NCBI RefSeq assembly: GCF_029335485.1
Contig: NZ_JARJLM010000180.1
Location: 1 to 42,282, forward strand
DNA: 42,282 nt
Direction: 5' to 3'
Source: Cupriavidus basilensis
GTDB taxonomy: Bacteria > Pseudomonadota > Gammaproteobacteria > Burkholderiales > Burkholderiaceae
In this document: piece after piece, positions 15,673 to 23,809 of the stretch
Layout of the letters: each line of letters begins with the position of its first letter
Numbering within the stretch: the stretch's first letter is position 1
Notes under the pieces: model-generated
The model's input: only the letters and a program-made list of their open reading frames with translations
The model's database searches: none
What the model was told of the DNA's origin: nothing
Made by a program: the position numbers and the translations under genes

Positions 15673-16359
15673 CTACGCCGTGCCGCCACGCTGCCGGCGC
15701 AGCGGACGCGCGGGCTTGGGATGCCCGGCCGCCGCATCGCCGGCCAGGCAGGCCACCACCTCGCTATCGTCGACCTGCGCAAACGCCTGGTAGTGTTCGC
15801 CGACCGCGCGAAAACTGGCGGGCGCGTACAGGCAGACCACCTCGTCCGCATGGCCCCGCACCAAGGCAAGGGAGTCCGGTGCCGCCACCGGCACCGCGCA
15901 TATCAGCCGGGCGGGCTGCTGCTGCCGCGCGGCGTGCAGCGCGGCAATCATGGTGGCGCCGGTGGCAAGGCCGTCGTCCAGCACGATGACCGTACGGCCG
16001 CCGAGCGGATACGCGCTGCGCCGGGGCGTATAGAGCGCCCGGCGCTGGCGCAGCAGCGCCAGTTGCCCATTGCGCTCTTCCTCGATATACGCCGGACTGG
16101 CGCCGACCGCCTCGGCAAACGGCGTGACATAGATCCAGCCGCTCTCGTCGACCGCGCCCACCGCCAGTTCGGCGTGCCATGGCGCGCCCAGCTTCCTGAC
16201 CAGCACGACGTCGAGTTCACCGCCGAGCCGGTCGGCCACGATCCTGCCCATCGGTACGGCCCCGCGCGGAATGGCCAGCACCATGGGATGCGAGCCGTGG
16301 TACGTCGAAAGCGCATCGGCCAGCCGCGCGGCGGCGTCCGCCCTGTCCTGGAACATCAT
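15673..16359 (-). CDS. Phosphoribosyltransferase-family protein (stand-alone)
   Basis: Type I phosphoribosyltransferase fold, 228 residues. The PRPP-binding loop is clear as VIVLDDGLATGATM; the N-terminal half carries LAIPRGAVPMGRIVADRL and VVLVRKLGAPWHAELAVGAV. Proteins of this branch are usually encoded beside a dienelactone-hydrolase-like partner in stress clusters; the base acceptor is unknown. The ATG overlaps the stop codon of the upstream hydrolase (ATGA), and AGGAG is 5 nt ahead, so the two are translated together. It is the last gene of the leftward operon starting at the dksA-like gene. A paralogue fused to a hydrolase domain lies at 23810-25153. The C-terminus ends in a basic tail. 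Confidence 0.88.
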   Translation of the reverse strand: MMFQDRADAAARLADALSTYHGSHPMVLAIPRGAVPMGRIVADRLGGELDVVLVRKLGAPWHAELAVGAVDESGWIYVTPFAEAVGASPAYIEEERNGQLALLRQRRALYTPRRSAYPLGGRTVIVLDDGLATGATMIAALHAARQQQPARLICAVPVAAPDSLALVRGHADEVVCLYAPASFRAVGEHYQAFAQVDDSEVVACLAGDAAAGHPKPARPLRRQRGGTA

Positions 16360-17051
16360 GATGTCTCCTGTGCGCCGGTTGGCGCATCCTGCCGCGGCCC
16401 GGCCAGCCGCGTGGCGAACCATCCGGCCGCCAGCCGCGCCACCACTTCCAGCGCGCCCGGCTCCTCGAACAGGTGCGTGGCACCGGCAACGACCTCGAAG
16501 TGCTTCTCGCAGGACATCCATCCATACGCGCGCTGGTTCAGGTGCAGCACCTCGGTGTCCGCACCGCCGACGATCAGCAAGGTCGGCGCGGACAACGCCG
16601 TGAGGGCGTCATGGCCGGCCAGATCCGGGCGGCCGCCGCGCGACACCACGGCATCGATGCGATACCTGGCGCCGCCCATGGTCGCCGCCCGGATGGCGGC
16701 CGCGGCGCCCGTGCTCGCGCCGAAGTACCCCAGGCGCAGCTGACCAGGCTGCGCCATGCCGCAAACAGCGTCGGTAATGGCCTGCAAGCGCTGGGCCAGC
16801 AGGCCGATGTTGAAACGCTGCGCCAGCCCGACGTCCTCCTCCGGCAGCAGCAGATCGATCAGCAGCGTTGCGATGCCGGCATGATTGAGATGTCCGGCCA
16901 CGTAGCGGTTGCGCGGGCTGAGCCGCGAACTGCCGCTGCCGTGCGCGAACAGCACCAGCCCGGTGGCGCGCGGCGGACAAACCAGATCGCCAGGCAACAC
17001 CACCCCGCCAAGTTCGATGCCGATTTCCTGTCGCATGGATAGGTTCATCAT
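16356..17051 (-). CDS. Alpha/beta hydrolase, dienelactone-hydrolase-like
   Basis: Cytoplasmic alpha/beta-hydrolase of 231 residues. The nucleophile elbow is GYFGASTG with Ser113, the acid is probably Asp165 in IVGGADTE, and the base is His193 in GATHLFEEPG. The oxyanion segment FAHGSGSS (residues 35-42) is intact. Substrate unknown. Its stop codon overlaps the start of the phosphoribosyltransferase gene, and the same two domains are fused in the paralogue at 23810-25153, which implies a functional pair. Several ATGs (17051, 17048, 17036) could be used; GAGG lies just before the first two. It sits 51 bp after the nitroreductase in the same operon. Confidence 0.88.
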   Translation of the reverse strand: MMNLSMRQEIGIELGGVVLPGDLVCPPRATGLVLFAHGSGSSRLSPRNRYVAGHLNHAGIATLLIDLLLPEEDVGLAQRFNIGLLAQRLQAITDAVCGMAQPGQLRLGYFGASTGAAAAIRAATMGGARYRIDAVVSRGGRPDLAGHDALTALSAPTLLIVGGADTEVLHLNQRAYGWMSCEKHFEVVAGATHLFEEPGALEVVARLAAGWFATRLAGPRQDAPTGAQETS

Positions 17052-17102
17052 GTCCTCGCCATTCAGTGAAGCCGTGACGCGCTCATGGATGCCCGCTGGC
17101 CA

Positions 17103-17735
17103 TCATGCGCGGTGATCCGGACCCTGGTCCGCGGCGGCAAAGCCCACGCTTTGCGCCAGCACCACGCGCTGGTCCGGATCGAGCCGCAATGCGGCGGCCA
17201 TGGCCCGCCTGTCCAGCAGGCCGCGCGCCACCGTAGCCAGGCCGGCGGAAGCACAGAACAGATAGACGTTCTGGCTGATGTAGCCGGTGTCCAGCGCCAT
17301 GTAGAACTGGCGCACCAGGCTGGCCTGCTCATCCATCCTCGACAGGCGCGCCACGAATACCAGGTCCAGAGGCGCCTGCGCCACGTAGTCCTGCAGCCCG
17401 GTGGCCGCGCGCACGTCCTCGCCGCTCACCAGGCGCAGGCGCCACGCGGCCGGCTCCAGCGCATAGAGGCCGTCGGCGAGCGCCAGGTACAAATCGACCT
17501 CCTGCCAGTTGCGCGCCGATGGCGCGGTACGGTGGCTGGCTTTGGCATCGCTGATGCCGTACCCCGCCCACAACAGGTCGGAGAGCATCGCCGGCGCCAG
17601 CGGCGTCGCGGCAAAGCCGCGGGTGGATCGCCGCAGGCGCAGGGCCTGCATCAGCGGCATGCCGCCTTCCATCTGCGGCGCAGGCAGCGCGACGTACTCC
17701 GGAACCGCATCGGGTGTCACGATGGAATGTGTCAT
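17103..17735 (-). CDS. Nitroreductase-family (SagB-type) flavoprotein
   Basis: FMN-dependent oxidoreductase of the nitroreductase superfamily, 210 residues. FMN-contacting parts are RLRRSTRGF near residues 32-40, ASHRTAPSARNWQEVDLYLAL in the middle, and YISQNVYLFCASAGLATVARG near the C-terminus. This layout is like SagB-type or 'putative TM nitroreductase' proteins that use NAD(P)H to reduce small organics. GGAG lies 6 nt before the ATG. The gene follows the dksA-like gene and precedes the hydrolase-phosphoribosyltransferase pair, and therefore belongs to the FNR-box operon. A redox role when oxygen is absent would fit, but the substrate is not known. Confidence 0.85.
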   Translation of the reverse strand: MTHSIVTPDAVPEYVALPAPQMEGGMPLMQALRLRRSTRGFAATPLAPAMLSDLLWAGYGISDAKASHRTAPSARNWQEVDLYLALADGLYALEPAAWRLRLVSGEDVRAATGLQDYVAQAPLDLVFVARLSRMDEQASLVRQFYMALDTGYISQNVYLFCASAGLATVARGLLDRRAMAAALRLDPDQRVVLAQSVGFAAADQGPDHRA

Positions 17736-17883
17736 GCTGGTCTCCAGGCATTGCCGCGCTCCGGCCCTGTGCCGATGCACGCGCAGCATATCCTCCGCGC
17801 TCGGCCAGCCGATCTCCAGCTTGCCGCGATGGCGTGCATGCGGCACACCCCGGGCAGCGAAAAGACAGCTGGCCGCGCCATGT

Positions 17884-18264
17884 TCAGCGCCGGCCGTCCG
17901 GCCCGGCATGCATGTGTTCGTGCCGGCGCTGGCACGGCGTACAGCGCTTGGCCGCCGGATAGGCCTGCAGGCGCGGATACGGAATCGGCTCCCCGCAGTC
18001 CAGGCAGACGCCGTAGGTTTGCCTGGCCAGCCGGATCCGCGCGGCGGCGATATCGCCCAGTTCCGCGCGGTAGTGATCCACCACGGCGTCGTCCATGCGC
18101 TCCTCGGCACCCTGCTCGGCGAGATCCGCCATGTCGCTCGCTTCGGGCCCCGCGGATACGGTGCGGGCAACGTTCGCCGCGTCCATCTGGGCGCGGATCC
18201 GTTCCTCCCGGCTATCCAGCAGAATGGCCAGGCTGTTGCGTTGCGCTTGGGTCAATTCCGGCAT
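17884..18264 (-). CDS. DksA/TraR-family zinc-finger protein
   Basis: Protein of 126 residues with the DksA/TraR C4 zinc finger CLDCGEPIPYPRLQAYPAAKRCTPCQ at the C-terminus. An N-terminal helical hairpin (LTQAQRNSLAILLDSREERIRAQMD...RMDDAVVDHYRAELGDIAAARIRLA) is followed by it. Such proteins enter the secondary channel of RNA polymerase and tune stress and stringent promoters. It is shorter than housekeeping DksA (about 150 residues), so it looks like an accessory, condition-specific paralogue. The coiled-coil tip has acidic MDDAVV, roughly where DksA has its DxxDxA motif. AGGAG precedes the ATG by 7 nt. It is the first gene of a four-gene leftward operon with an FNR box 64 bp upstream. Confidence 0.88.
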   Translation of the reverse strand: MPELTQAQRNSLAILLDSREERIRAQMDAANVARTVSAGPEASDMADLAEQGAEERMDDAVVDHYRAELGDIAAARIRLARQTYGVCLDCGEPIPYPRLQAYPAAKRCTPCQRRHEHMHAGPDGRR

Positions 18265-18327
18265 CGTGGTCTCCTGCGCGCATCGATGCGCGTCCATTCC
18301 ATTCTGCGATGACGCCGGGCGATCGGT

Positions 18328-18341
18328 TTGCGCTGGATCAA
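18328..18341 (-). promoter_or_regulatory. FNR-type box of the dksA-like operon
   Basis: TTGCGCTGGATCAA, a match to the FNR/Anr consensus TTGAT-N4-ATCAA with one weaker half. On the leftward strand it is followed after exactly 21 nt by the -10-like CAGAAT (18306-18301). This puts the centre near -41, typical of class II activation. Confidence 0.75.
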
Positions 18342-18510
18342 GCGTTGCCGCGTCGCCTGGTTAATACTCAGACCAACGCCAGGCCGCGCGGGTTGCGCGC
18401 CTGCCGCCGCTGCGCGGCGAGTGAGCCCGGAAACACCCGAGCGCCGCGATGCGGCAGGGACGGCATACCCGCCGCCGTCCATGACGCGACGCCAGGCGCA
18501 CTGCCCAAGC

Positions 18511-18524
18511 ATGATCTGGCGCAA
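18511..18524 (+). promoter_or_regulatory. Degenerate FNR-type box of the Pat-like gene
   Basis: ATGATCTGGCGCAA has one half (GAT..CGCAA) like the neighbouring boxes and a T-to-A change at the first base. A -10-like TATGCT starts 19 nt further (18544-18549), 33 bp before the Pat-like start codon. Weaker than the other sites. Confidence 0.45.
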
Positions 18525-18581
18525 GCCCGGGCCTGAACCAGCGCGTATGCTGAGGCCTGCCCGGCAACCGCCCCGACCACG

Positions 18582-21317
18582 ATGAGCATCCACAACCTAG
18601 AGCATCTGTTTCATCCGCGTTCGGTCGCGGTGATCGGCGCGTCCGAACGCCCGCACAGCGTCGGCGCGACCGTGTTCGCCAACCTGCACGCCGGCGGCTT
18701 TGGCGGCCCGGTGTATGCGGTGAACCCGAAATACCGCGCGCTGGATGGCCGGCCCTGCTACCGCTGCGTCGCCGCGCTGCCCGAGGTGCCCGAACTGGCC
18801 GTGATCTGTACCCCGCCCGCTACCGTGCCGGGCCTGATCGCCGAACTCGGCGAGCGCGGCACGCGGGCGGCGGTGGTCCTCACCGCCGGACTGGCGCACG
18901 CGTCCGGCGCCCGCCGGCAAACGCGGCAGGAGGCGATGCTCGGCGCGGCCAGGCCGTATCGGCTGCGCATCCTCGGCCCCAACTGCGTGGGGCTGATGGT
19001 GCCGGGGCTGGGGCTGAATGCCAGCTTTGCGCATGCGTCCGCCCTGCCCGGCAAGCTCGCCTTCGTCTCGCAGTCCGGCGCGCTGACCACGGCGGTGCTT
19101 GACTGGGCGAGATCGCGCCAGATTGGTTTCTCGCACTTCATCTCGCTGGGAGACAGCGCCGACATCGACCTGGCGGACGTGCTCGACTACCTCGGCAGCG
19201 ACCCGGGCACGCAATCCATCCTGCTCTATGTGGAAGCGGTCAGGTCCGGCCGCAAGTTCATGTCCGCCGCGCGCGCGGCGGCGCGCAACAAGCCGGTGCT
19301 GATCATCAAGGCCGGCCGCGTTCCGGAAGGCGCCAAGGCCGCCACCTCGCATACCGGCGCGCTGGCCGGTGCCGACGATATCTACGACGCCGCGATACGC
19401 CGCGCCGGCATGCTGCGCGTGCACTCGACCGAGGAAATGTTCGACGCGGCGGAAACGCTGGCGCGCGCGCGGCCGCTTGCCGGCGAGCGCCTGGCGATCA
19501 TGAGCAACGGTGGCGGCGCGGGTGTGATGGCCACCGACGCCCTGATCCTGGGCGGCGGCCGGCTAGCCGCGCCCGGCGCCGGCACCGTGGCGCAGCTGGA
19601 CGCGGCGCTGCCGCCCACGCGGTCGCACGGCAACCCCGTCGATATCGTCGGCGACGCGCCCGTCGAGCGCTACCTCGACACCCTGAAGATACTCGGGGCC
19701 GACCCGGGCAGCGACGCCATCCTGCTTATCCATGCGCCCACGGCGATGGTGCCCGGCAGCGAGATCGCCATGGCGCTCACCGGCGCGCCGGCGGCGGCGT
19801 CCCGGCCCGTCTTCACGTGCTGGATGGGCGGAGACGCCGTGTCGCGCGCCCGCCAGATCTGCCGCAATGCCGGCCTGCCTACCTATGACACGCCGGAACA
19901 GGCGGTGCGCGGCTTTCTCCAGGCGGTGGCCTACGGCCGCAACCAGGAACTCCTGATGGAAACGCCGCCCTCGGTCGCGGCCGGCCCCGAGCCGGACAGC
20001 GAACGGGCACGCCAGTGCGTCCGCGCGGCGCTGGCCGCCGGCCGCGCCATGTTGACCGAGCCCGAGGCCAGGACGGTGCTGGGAGCCTATGGCATCCCGG
20101 TGGTGGAAACCCGCGCCGCCGGCGATATCGATGCCGCCGTCGCCGCCGCCGAGGCCATCGGCTTTCCGGTGGCCGCGAAGATCATGTCGCGGGACATCAC
20201 GCACAAGTCGGATGTCGGCGGCGTTGCGCTGGACCTGCAGTCGGCCGCCCAGTTGCGGCAGGCCCTGGAACGCATGCAGGCCCGCATCCGCGCCGAGCGG
20301 CCGGATGCCCGGCTGGACGGGTTCACGGTGCAGCGCATGATCATCCGGCCGGGTGCGTTCGAACTGATCCTCGGCGCCACCACCGACCCGGTATTCGGGC
20401 CGGTGGTGCTGTTCGGCCAGGGCGGTACGGCCGCCGAGCGCATCGGCGACCGCGCCATCGCCCTGCCGCCGCTGAACGTCAACCTGGCGAAGGAGCTGGT
20501 CGGCCGCACCCGCATTGCCGGACTGCTGGCCGGCTACCGCGACCGGCCCGCGATCGACCATGACGCGCTGTACCAGACGCTGATGCAGCTGTCGCAACTG
20601 CTGTGCGACCTGCCGGAGATCGTCGAACTGGACATCAATCCGCTGCTGGCCGACAGCGCCGGCGTGCTCGCGCTCGACGCACGCATCGGCGTGGCCCCGG
20701 CCGCGCAGCCAGGCGCCGCCCGCCTGGCGATACGTCCCTATCCCAAGGAGCTGGAGGAGACGGTGACATGGCGCGGCGCACCGCTGCTGCTGCGCCCGGT
20801 GCATCCGGAAGACGAGCCGGCATACGAGGCATTCTTTGCCGCCATGACGCCGGAGGATATCCATATGCGCTTCTTCTGCATGATCCGCCAGCCGGCCCAC
20901 AGCCAGCTCGCGCGCATGACGCAGATCGACTACGCGCGCGAAATGGCATTCGTCGCAATCGGCGCGGCGGATGGCGGCCAGCCGGCCATCCTGGGAGAAG
21001 CACGGGCCGTAACCGACCCCGACAACCTGCGCGCCGAGTTCGCCGTGGCCGTGCGCTCCGACTGCAAGCACCGCGGCATCGGCGGCCTCCTGATGAACAA
21101 GCTGGTGGCCTACTGCCGCGCGCGCGGCACGCGGGAACTGGTGGGCACCACGCTGGCAACCAATACGGCGATGCTCAGGCTGGCCAGCACCAGCGGCATC
21201 CATGTGGTACGCAACGGGCAGCCCGCCAGCGATGGCGTTGAACTGAGCCTGGTGCTGGCGCAGCCGGATGCCGGCGACGCGACTCCGCGTAACGGCTCGC
21301 GGCCCGTGGCAATATGA
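18582..21317 (+). CDS. Pat/PatZ-type protein acetyltransferase (acyl-CoA synthetase-like + GNAT)
   Basis: Large protein (911 residues) with the architecture of PatZ/Pka lysine acetyltransferases. An NDP-forming acyl-CoA synthetase-like part holds a CoA-binding domain (VAVIGASERPHSVGATVFANL, residues about 14-34), flavodoxin-like domains with GPNCVGLM and FVSQSGALT, and the ATSHTGALAGADDIYDAA loop. An ATP-grasp domain follows (about 500-720; ILGATTDPVFGPVVLFGQGG). The C-terminal GNAT domain (about 735-895) has the acetyl-CoA loop CKHRGIGGLLM and the Glu in AEFAVAV. In enteric bacteria and in mycobacteria such enzymes acetylate and switch off acetyl-CoA synthetase and other enzymes. The His in SHTG is retained, so residual synthetase activity cannot be excluded. 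A degenerate FNR box precedes it, which would link protein acetylation to low oxygen. Confidence 0.9.
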   Translation: MSIHNLEHLFHPRSVAVIGASERPHSVGATVFANLHAGGFGGPVYAVNPKYRALDGRPCYRCVAALPEVPELAVICTPPATVPGLIAELGERGTRAAVVLTAGLAHASGARRQTRQEAMLGAARPYRLRILGPNCVGLMVPGLGLNASFAHASALPGKLAFVSQSGALTTAVLDWARSRQIGFSHFISLGDSADIDLADVLDYLGSDPGTQSILLYVEAVRSGRKFMSAARAAARNKPVLIIKAGRVPEGAKAATSHTGALAGADDIYDAAIRRAGMLRVHSTEEMFDAAETLARARPLAGERLAIMSNGGGAGVMATDALILGGGRLAAPGAGTVAQLDAALPPTRSHGNPVDIVGDAPVERYLDTLKILGADPGSDAILLIHAPTAMVPGSEIAMALTGAPAAASRPVFTCWMGGDAVSRARQICRNAGLPTYDTPEQAVRGFLQAVAYGRNQELLMETPPSVAAGPEPDSERARQCVRAALAAGRAMLTEPEARTVLGAYGIPVVETRAAGDIDAAVAAAEAIGFPVAAKIMSRDITHKSDVGGVALDLQSAAQLRQALERMQARIRAERPDARLDGFTVQRMIIRPGAFELILGATTDPVFGPVVLFGQGGTAAERIGDRAIALPPLNVNLAKELVGRTRIAGLLAGYRDRPAIDHDALYQTLMQLSQLLCDLPEIVELDINPLLADSAGVLALDARIGVAPAAQPGAARLAIRPYPKELEETVTWRGAPLLLRPVHPEDEPAYEAFFAAMTPEDIHMRFFCMIRQPAHSQLARMTQIDYAREMAFVAIGAADGGQPAILGEARAVTDPDNLRAEFAVAVRSDCKHRGIGGLLMNKLVAYCRARGTRELVGTTLATNTAMLRLASTSGIHVVRNGQPASDGVELSLVLAQPDAGDATPRNGSRPVAI

Positions 21318-21464
21318 ATCATGTCCGCGAGCAGCCAGGCGCGGGGTACCCCACGAACGGGGGTCTCCCGATCGGAGCGGCGAAACCGTAGAGTTGGAAT
21401 CAGGAAAATTCGCGTCGTTGCCACGCATTCAATTCAATTCGATTCGATCGCACGGAAAGGAAAC

Positions 21465-21707
21465 ATGGCCAAAGTGAAAGTCGAGAAATTCGTCGACGGC
21501 AAGCACGAGACATCGTTCAGCGTTCCCACCTCGGTCCTGCGCGTGGCCAACACGCTCCTGCCGGAATCCGCGCTGGGTTCGCTCGCAGGCATCGGCCTCG
21601 ATGTGCGGGAAATCCTGGCGGCGACGGACAAGGGCATGGCCTACGAGACATCCATCGATGTCCGCGAGCACGGCATCAGCAAGACGGTCGTGGTGTCACT
21701 GGCCTAG
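21465..21707 (+). CDS. Small protein of unknown function (80 aa)
   Basis: I do not recognise the family. The ATG at 21465 has AAAGG 4 nt upstream. The product (MAKVKVEKFVDGKHETSFSVPTSVLRVANT... ending KTVVVSLA) has a beta-hairpin-like start and end flanking a helical middle (VLRVANTLLPESALGSLAGIGLDVREILAA). It is soluble, with no Cys. The upstream 147 bp contain an ATTCAATTCAATTCGATTCGAT run but no FNR box. It sits between the Pat-like gene and the BON gene in the stress locus, and may be read through from the former. Small proteins with this kind of edge strand often pair with DUF4097-like or toastrack proteins, but I have no proof. Confidence 0.6.
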   Translation: MAKVKVEKFVDGKHETSFSVPTSVLRVANTLLPESALGSLAGIGLDVREILAATDKGMAYETSIDVREHGISKTVVVSLA

Positions 21708-21743
21708 TCCGGCCGGCGAAATGAAGCCGACGCAGACCGCAGG

Positions 21744-21970
21744 CTACTCGCCATAGAGGGCGCGATACTGCGACGGCGTGAGCGCCGGCATCGATTTCGC
21801 ATTGCAGGTCGTCGCGCTGATACGCGGCGCGGCGCAGGCCAGGGAGATCGAACTGCTGCTGGAGTACGCGCCGGAGCCGCCTTTCCGGTGCGGGCGCCCG
21901 GAGCTGGTGGGCGCCGGGACAACCGCTCGCGTCAGGCAGCGCCTGGCCGATGCCGCAGCTCGGGGCCGCG
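21744..21970 (-). other. Possible gene remnant ending in ...ALTPSQYRALYGE
   Basis: The leftward frame ending at 21744 reads SLACAAPRISATTCNAKSMPALTPSQYRALYGE. This looks like the tail of a small secreted protein with paired Cys. Further upstream the frame runs into the reverse shadow of the BON gene, and no start with a ribosome site is visible. It may be a 5'-truncated gene; a very short intact one is less likely. Confidence 0.3.
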
Positions 21971-21973
21971 GGC

Positions 21974-22618
21974 TCAGGACAGCGCGAGCTTGTCGATGAC
22001 CTTGGTCACGCCCGGAGCCGAATACGCGGCGCCGATGGCCGCTTGCCGTTCCTGCGGCGAATCCACCCGTCCTTCCAGCGTCACGACGCTGCCCAGTATC
22101 TCGACGCGGATATGGCGCGCCTCGCGTTCCGCATGCCGCTGCAACGCCGCTTCGATCCGCCTGGCCACGTCCGGCGGTGCGATGCGCGGCTTGATCGTGA
22201 TCTCGTTGAGCACGCCGGCCACGCCGCGCAGATGGCTGACGGAACGCTCGGCCAGTTCGCGCTGGTAGGGCCATTCCACCTCGCCTGCCAGCGAAATCCA
22301 GCCTTTCTCGACCCGCACCCTGATACCCGTCGAAGGCAGGCTCGCATGCCATTGCAGCGCTGCGCGGGCGGCTTCGGCGATGGCTTCGTCGTCATGCACG
22401 CCGGGCAGCCGCACATCGAGCTCCACCACCACCGCCTTGACGCCCGCCACGCGTTCGGCGGCACGTTCCGCCGCCAGTTTTTCGGTGTAGGAGCGCAGGT
22501 GGCCGCTCAGGGTCACCACCCCGTGACTGACTTCCACGCCGACCGAGGCGGCGTCTATCGCAGGATCCCAGTCGAGTTCGTCGCTTACGTCCTGCCTGAT
22601 CTGCAGATCGGTCTTCAT
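21974..22618 (-). CDS. BON-domain protein (three BON repeats)
   Basis: Protein of 214 residues made of three consecutive BON domains of about 65-70 residues each. Their cores are VEVSHGVVTLSGHLRSYTEKLAAERAAERVAGVKAV, VRVEKGWISLAGEVEWPYQRELAERSVSHLRGVAGV, and VEILGSVVTLEGRVDSPQERQAAIGAAYSAPGVTKV. BON domains bind membranes or ligands and are common in osmotic- and stress-response proteins such as OsmY. Unlike OsmY there is no signal peptide, so this one is probably cytoplasmic. A strong ribosome site (AGGAGAGGA) precedes ATG 22618, and a near-perfect FNR box lies 88 bp upstream. Cytoplasmic triple-BON proteins are typical members of such stress loci in Burkholderiales. Confidence 0.9.
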   Translation of the reverse strand: MKTDLQIRQDVSDELDWDPAIDAASVGVEVSHGVVTLSGHLRSYTEKLAAERAAERVAGVKAVVVELDVRLPGVHDDEAIAEAARAALQWHASLPSTGIRVRVEKGWISLAGEVEWPYQRELAERSVSHLRGVAGVLNEITIKPRIAPPDVARRIEAALQRHAEREARHIRVEILGSVVTLEGRVDSPQERQAAIGAAYSAPGVTKVIDKLALS

Positions 22619-22705
22619 CTGTCCTCTCCTTGCCTTGACGATACCGGCGCCAGACACACCCCGGCGCAGCCGCTCTCTCAGCTTAGGCGCCACGGGTACC
22701 GCCCG

Positions 22706-22719
22706 TTGACACGCGTCAA
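22706..22719 (-). promoter_or_regulatory. FNR-type box of the BON gene
   Basis: TTGACACGCGTCAA is a perfect dyad (TTGAC, 4 nt, GTCAA). On the leftward strand a -10-like TAAGCT lies 20 nt further on (22685-22680). The BON start codon is 88 bp from the box. Confidence 0.75.
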
Positions 22720-22737
22720 GCGCGGTGGCCGGCACCG

Positions 22738-23577
22738 TCAATGCGAGAACAGCACAGGAACGGTCATGCAGTCCAGCAGCGTTCTGGTCACGCCGCCCAG
22801 CACCAGTTCGCGGAAGCGGCTGTGTCCGTAGGCGCCGGCCACGATGAGATCGGCTTGCACATCCGCCGCCGCCGACAGCAGCCGCTCGCCGATATCGGCC
22901 CGCGCGGCGGGCGCAAGGTGCTGCACATCGGCGCTCACGCCATGCGCCACCAGCCAGCTCACGGCGTACTCGGGCGGTGCGCTCCATTCGTCGTCGGAGT
23001 TGCCCGCCGCGGCGCAGCAAGCCAGGGTCACTGCCCGCGCCTTGCGCAGCAACGGCAGCGCATCGAGGATCGCGCGCGCGGCCTCGCGGCCGCCGTCCCA
23101 GCACACCAGCACGCGGCTGCCTATGGCCGCAAACCGTCCGACACGGGGAATCGCCAGCACAGGCCGGCCGCTGCCCAGCACGATCGACTCGACAAAGTCC
23201 TGCGCCACGAAGGCGGCCGGGTCCGCCGGATCGTCCTGCCCGACTACCAGCAAGTCCGCCAGGCGTGCCTCGCGCTGGCCGATAGCCAGGGGATGCCCGT
23301 CGAAAGCATGCCATTTCGCCGCGATCGGCAACGCTTCGGTCGCGCGGTCGAAGGCGCGGCGCACCACCTCGCAGTCTTGCTGGTGCCTGGCGCGAATGTC
23401 AGCCAGATAGCGCACGCCGTCGGGCAGCCGGTAAACCCAGGCCGGATCCGGGCGCTGGCTGGCAATCATGCCGATCAGCGCGGCATGGTGCGTGGCTGCC
23501 AGTTGCGCGGCGACCTCCAGCCGATGATGGGACCTGCGGCTGGGATCGAGCAGTACCATGATGGTGGCGTAGGACAT
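22738..23577 (-). CDS. Universal stress protein, tandem UspA domains
   Basis: Protein of 279 residues with two UspA folds. The first (residues 1-135) starts SYATIMVLLDPSRRSHHRLEVAAQLA. The second (about 150-279) keeps the ATP-binding pattern as VAGAYGHSRFRELVLGGVTRTLL, while the first lacks a clear one. Such tandem Usps dimerise within one chain and help survival under energy and oxygen limitation. GGAG lies 8 nt before ATG 23577. An FNR-type box with a well placed GATACT hexamer precedes it. The paralogue at 35640-36476 ends the same way (..VPxLxSH). Confidence 0.92.
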   Translation of the reverse strand: MSYATIMVLLDPSRRSHHRLEVAAQLAATHHAALIGMIASQRPDPAWVYRLPDGVRYLADIRARHQQDCEVVRRAFDRATEALPIAAKWHAFDGHPLAIGQREARLADLLVVGQDDPADPAAFVAQDFVESIVLGSGRPVLAIPRVGRFAAIGSRVLVCWDGGREAARAILDALPLLRKARAVTLACCAAAGNSDDEWSAPPEYAVSWLVAHGVSADVQHLAPAARADIGERLLSAAADVQADLIVAGAYGHSRFRELVLGGVTRTLLDCMTVPVLFSH

Positions 23578-23691
23578 GATGAAACTCCACAAACCGGGCG
23601 GGCAGGTAGTTGGTGGCGGCAAGGGCAAGGGCAAGGGCCATGCCGGAGCACTCGGGTCCACCTCAGTATCGGCCGGATGGAGGCGGGCGGC

Positions 23692-23705
23692 TTGATCCAG
23701 CGCAA
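23692..23705 (-). promoter_or_regulatory. FNR-type box of the first usp gene
   Basis: TTGATCCAGCGCAA (leftward: TTGCG, 4 nt, ATCAA). The -10-like GATACT at 23670-23665 lies exactly 21 nt away on the leftward strand. The start codon is 115 bp downstream of the box. Confidence 0.78.
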
Positions 23706-23809
23706 GCCCTGTGTCGCGTGGCGGGCGAAGGCCGGCCCGGTTGCGCTTGCACCGTGGCTTGCGCCGGCCGGGCGCCGGAACGGTAACGACGGCGGATCGT
23801 GCGCGCCGG

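Larger units (their letters stand above)
18265..18581. promoter_or_regulatory. Divergent promoter region, dksA-like / Pat-like
   Basis: This 317-bp stretch carries two FNR-type boxes pointing in opposite directions (18328-18341 leftward, 18511-18524 rightward). No gene is supported inside it. The two operons are thus probably co-induced. Confidence 0.6.

Noticed and set aside
19563-21428. A 621-codon leftward open frame
   Set aside because: Antisense shadow of the Pat-like gene with low-complexity composition and no ribosome site.
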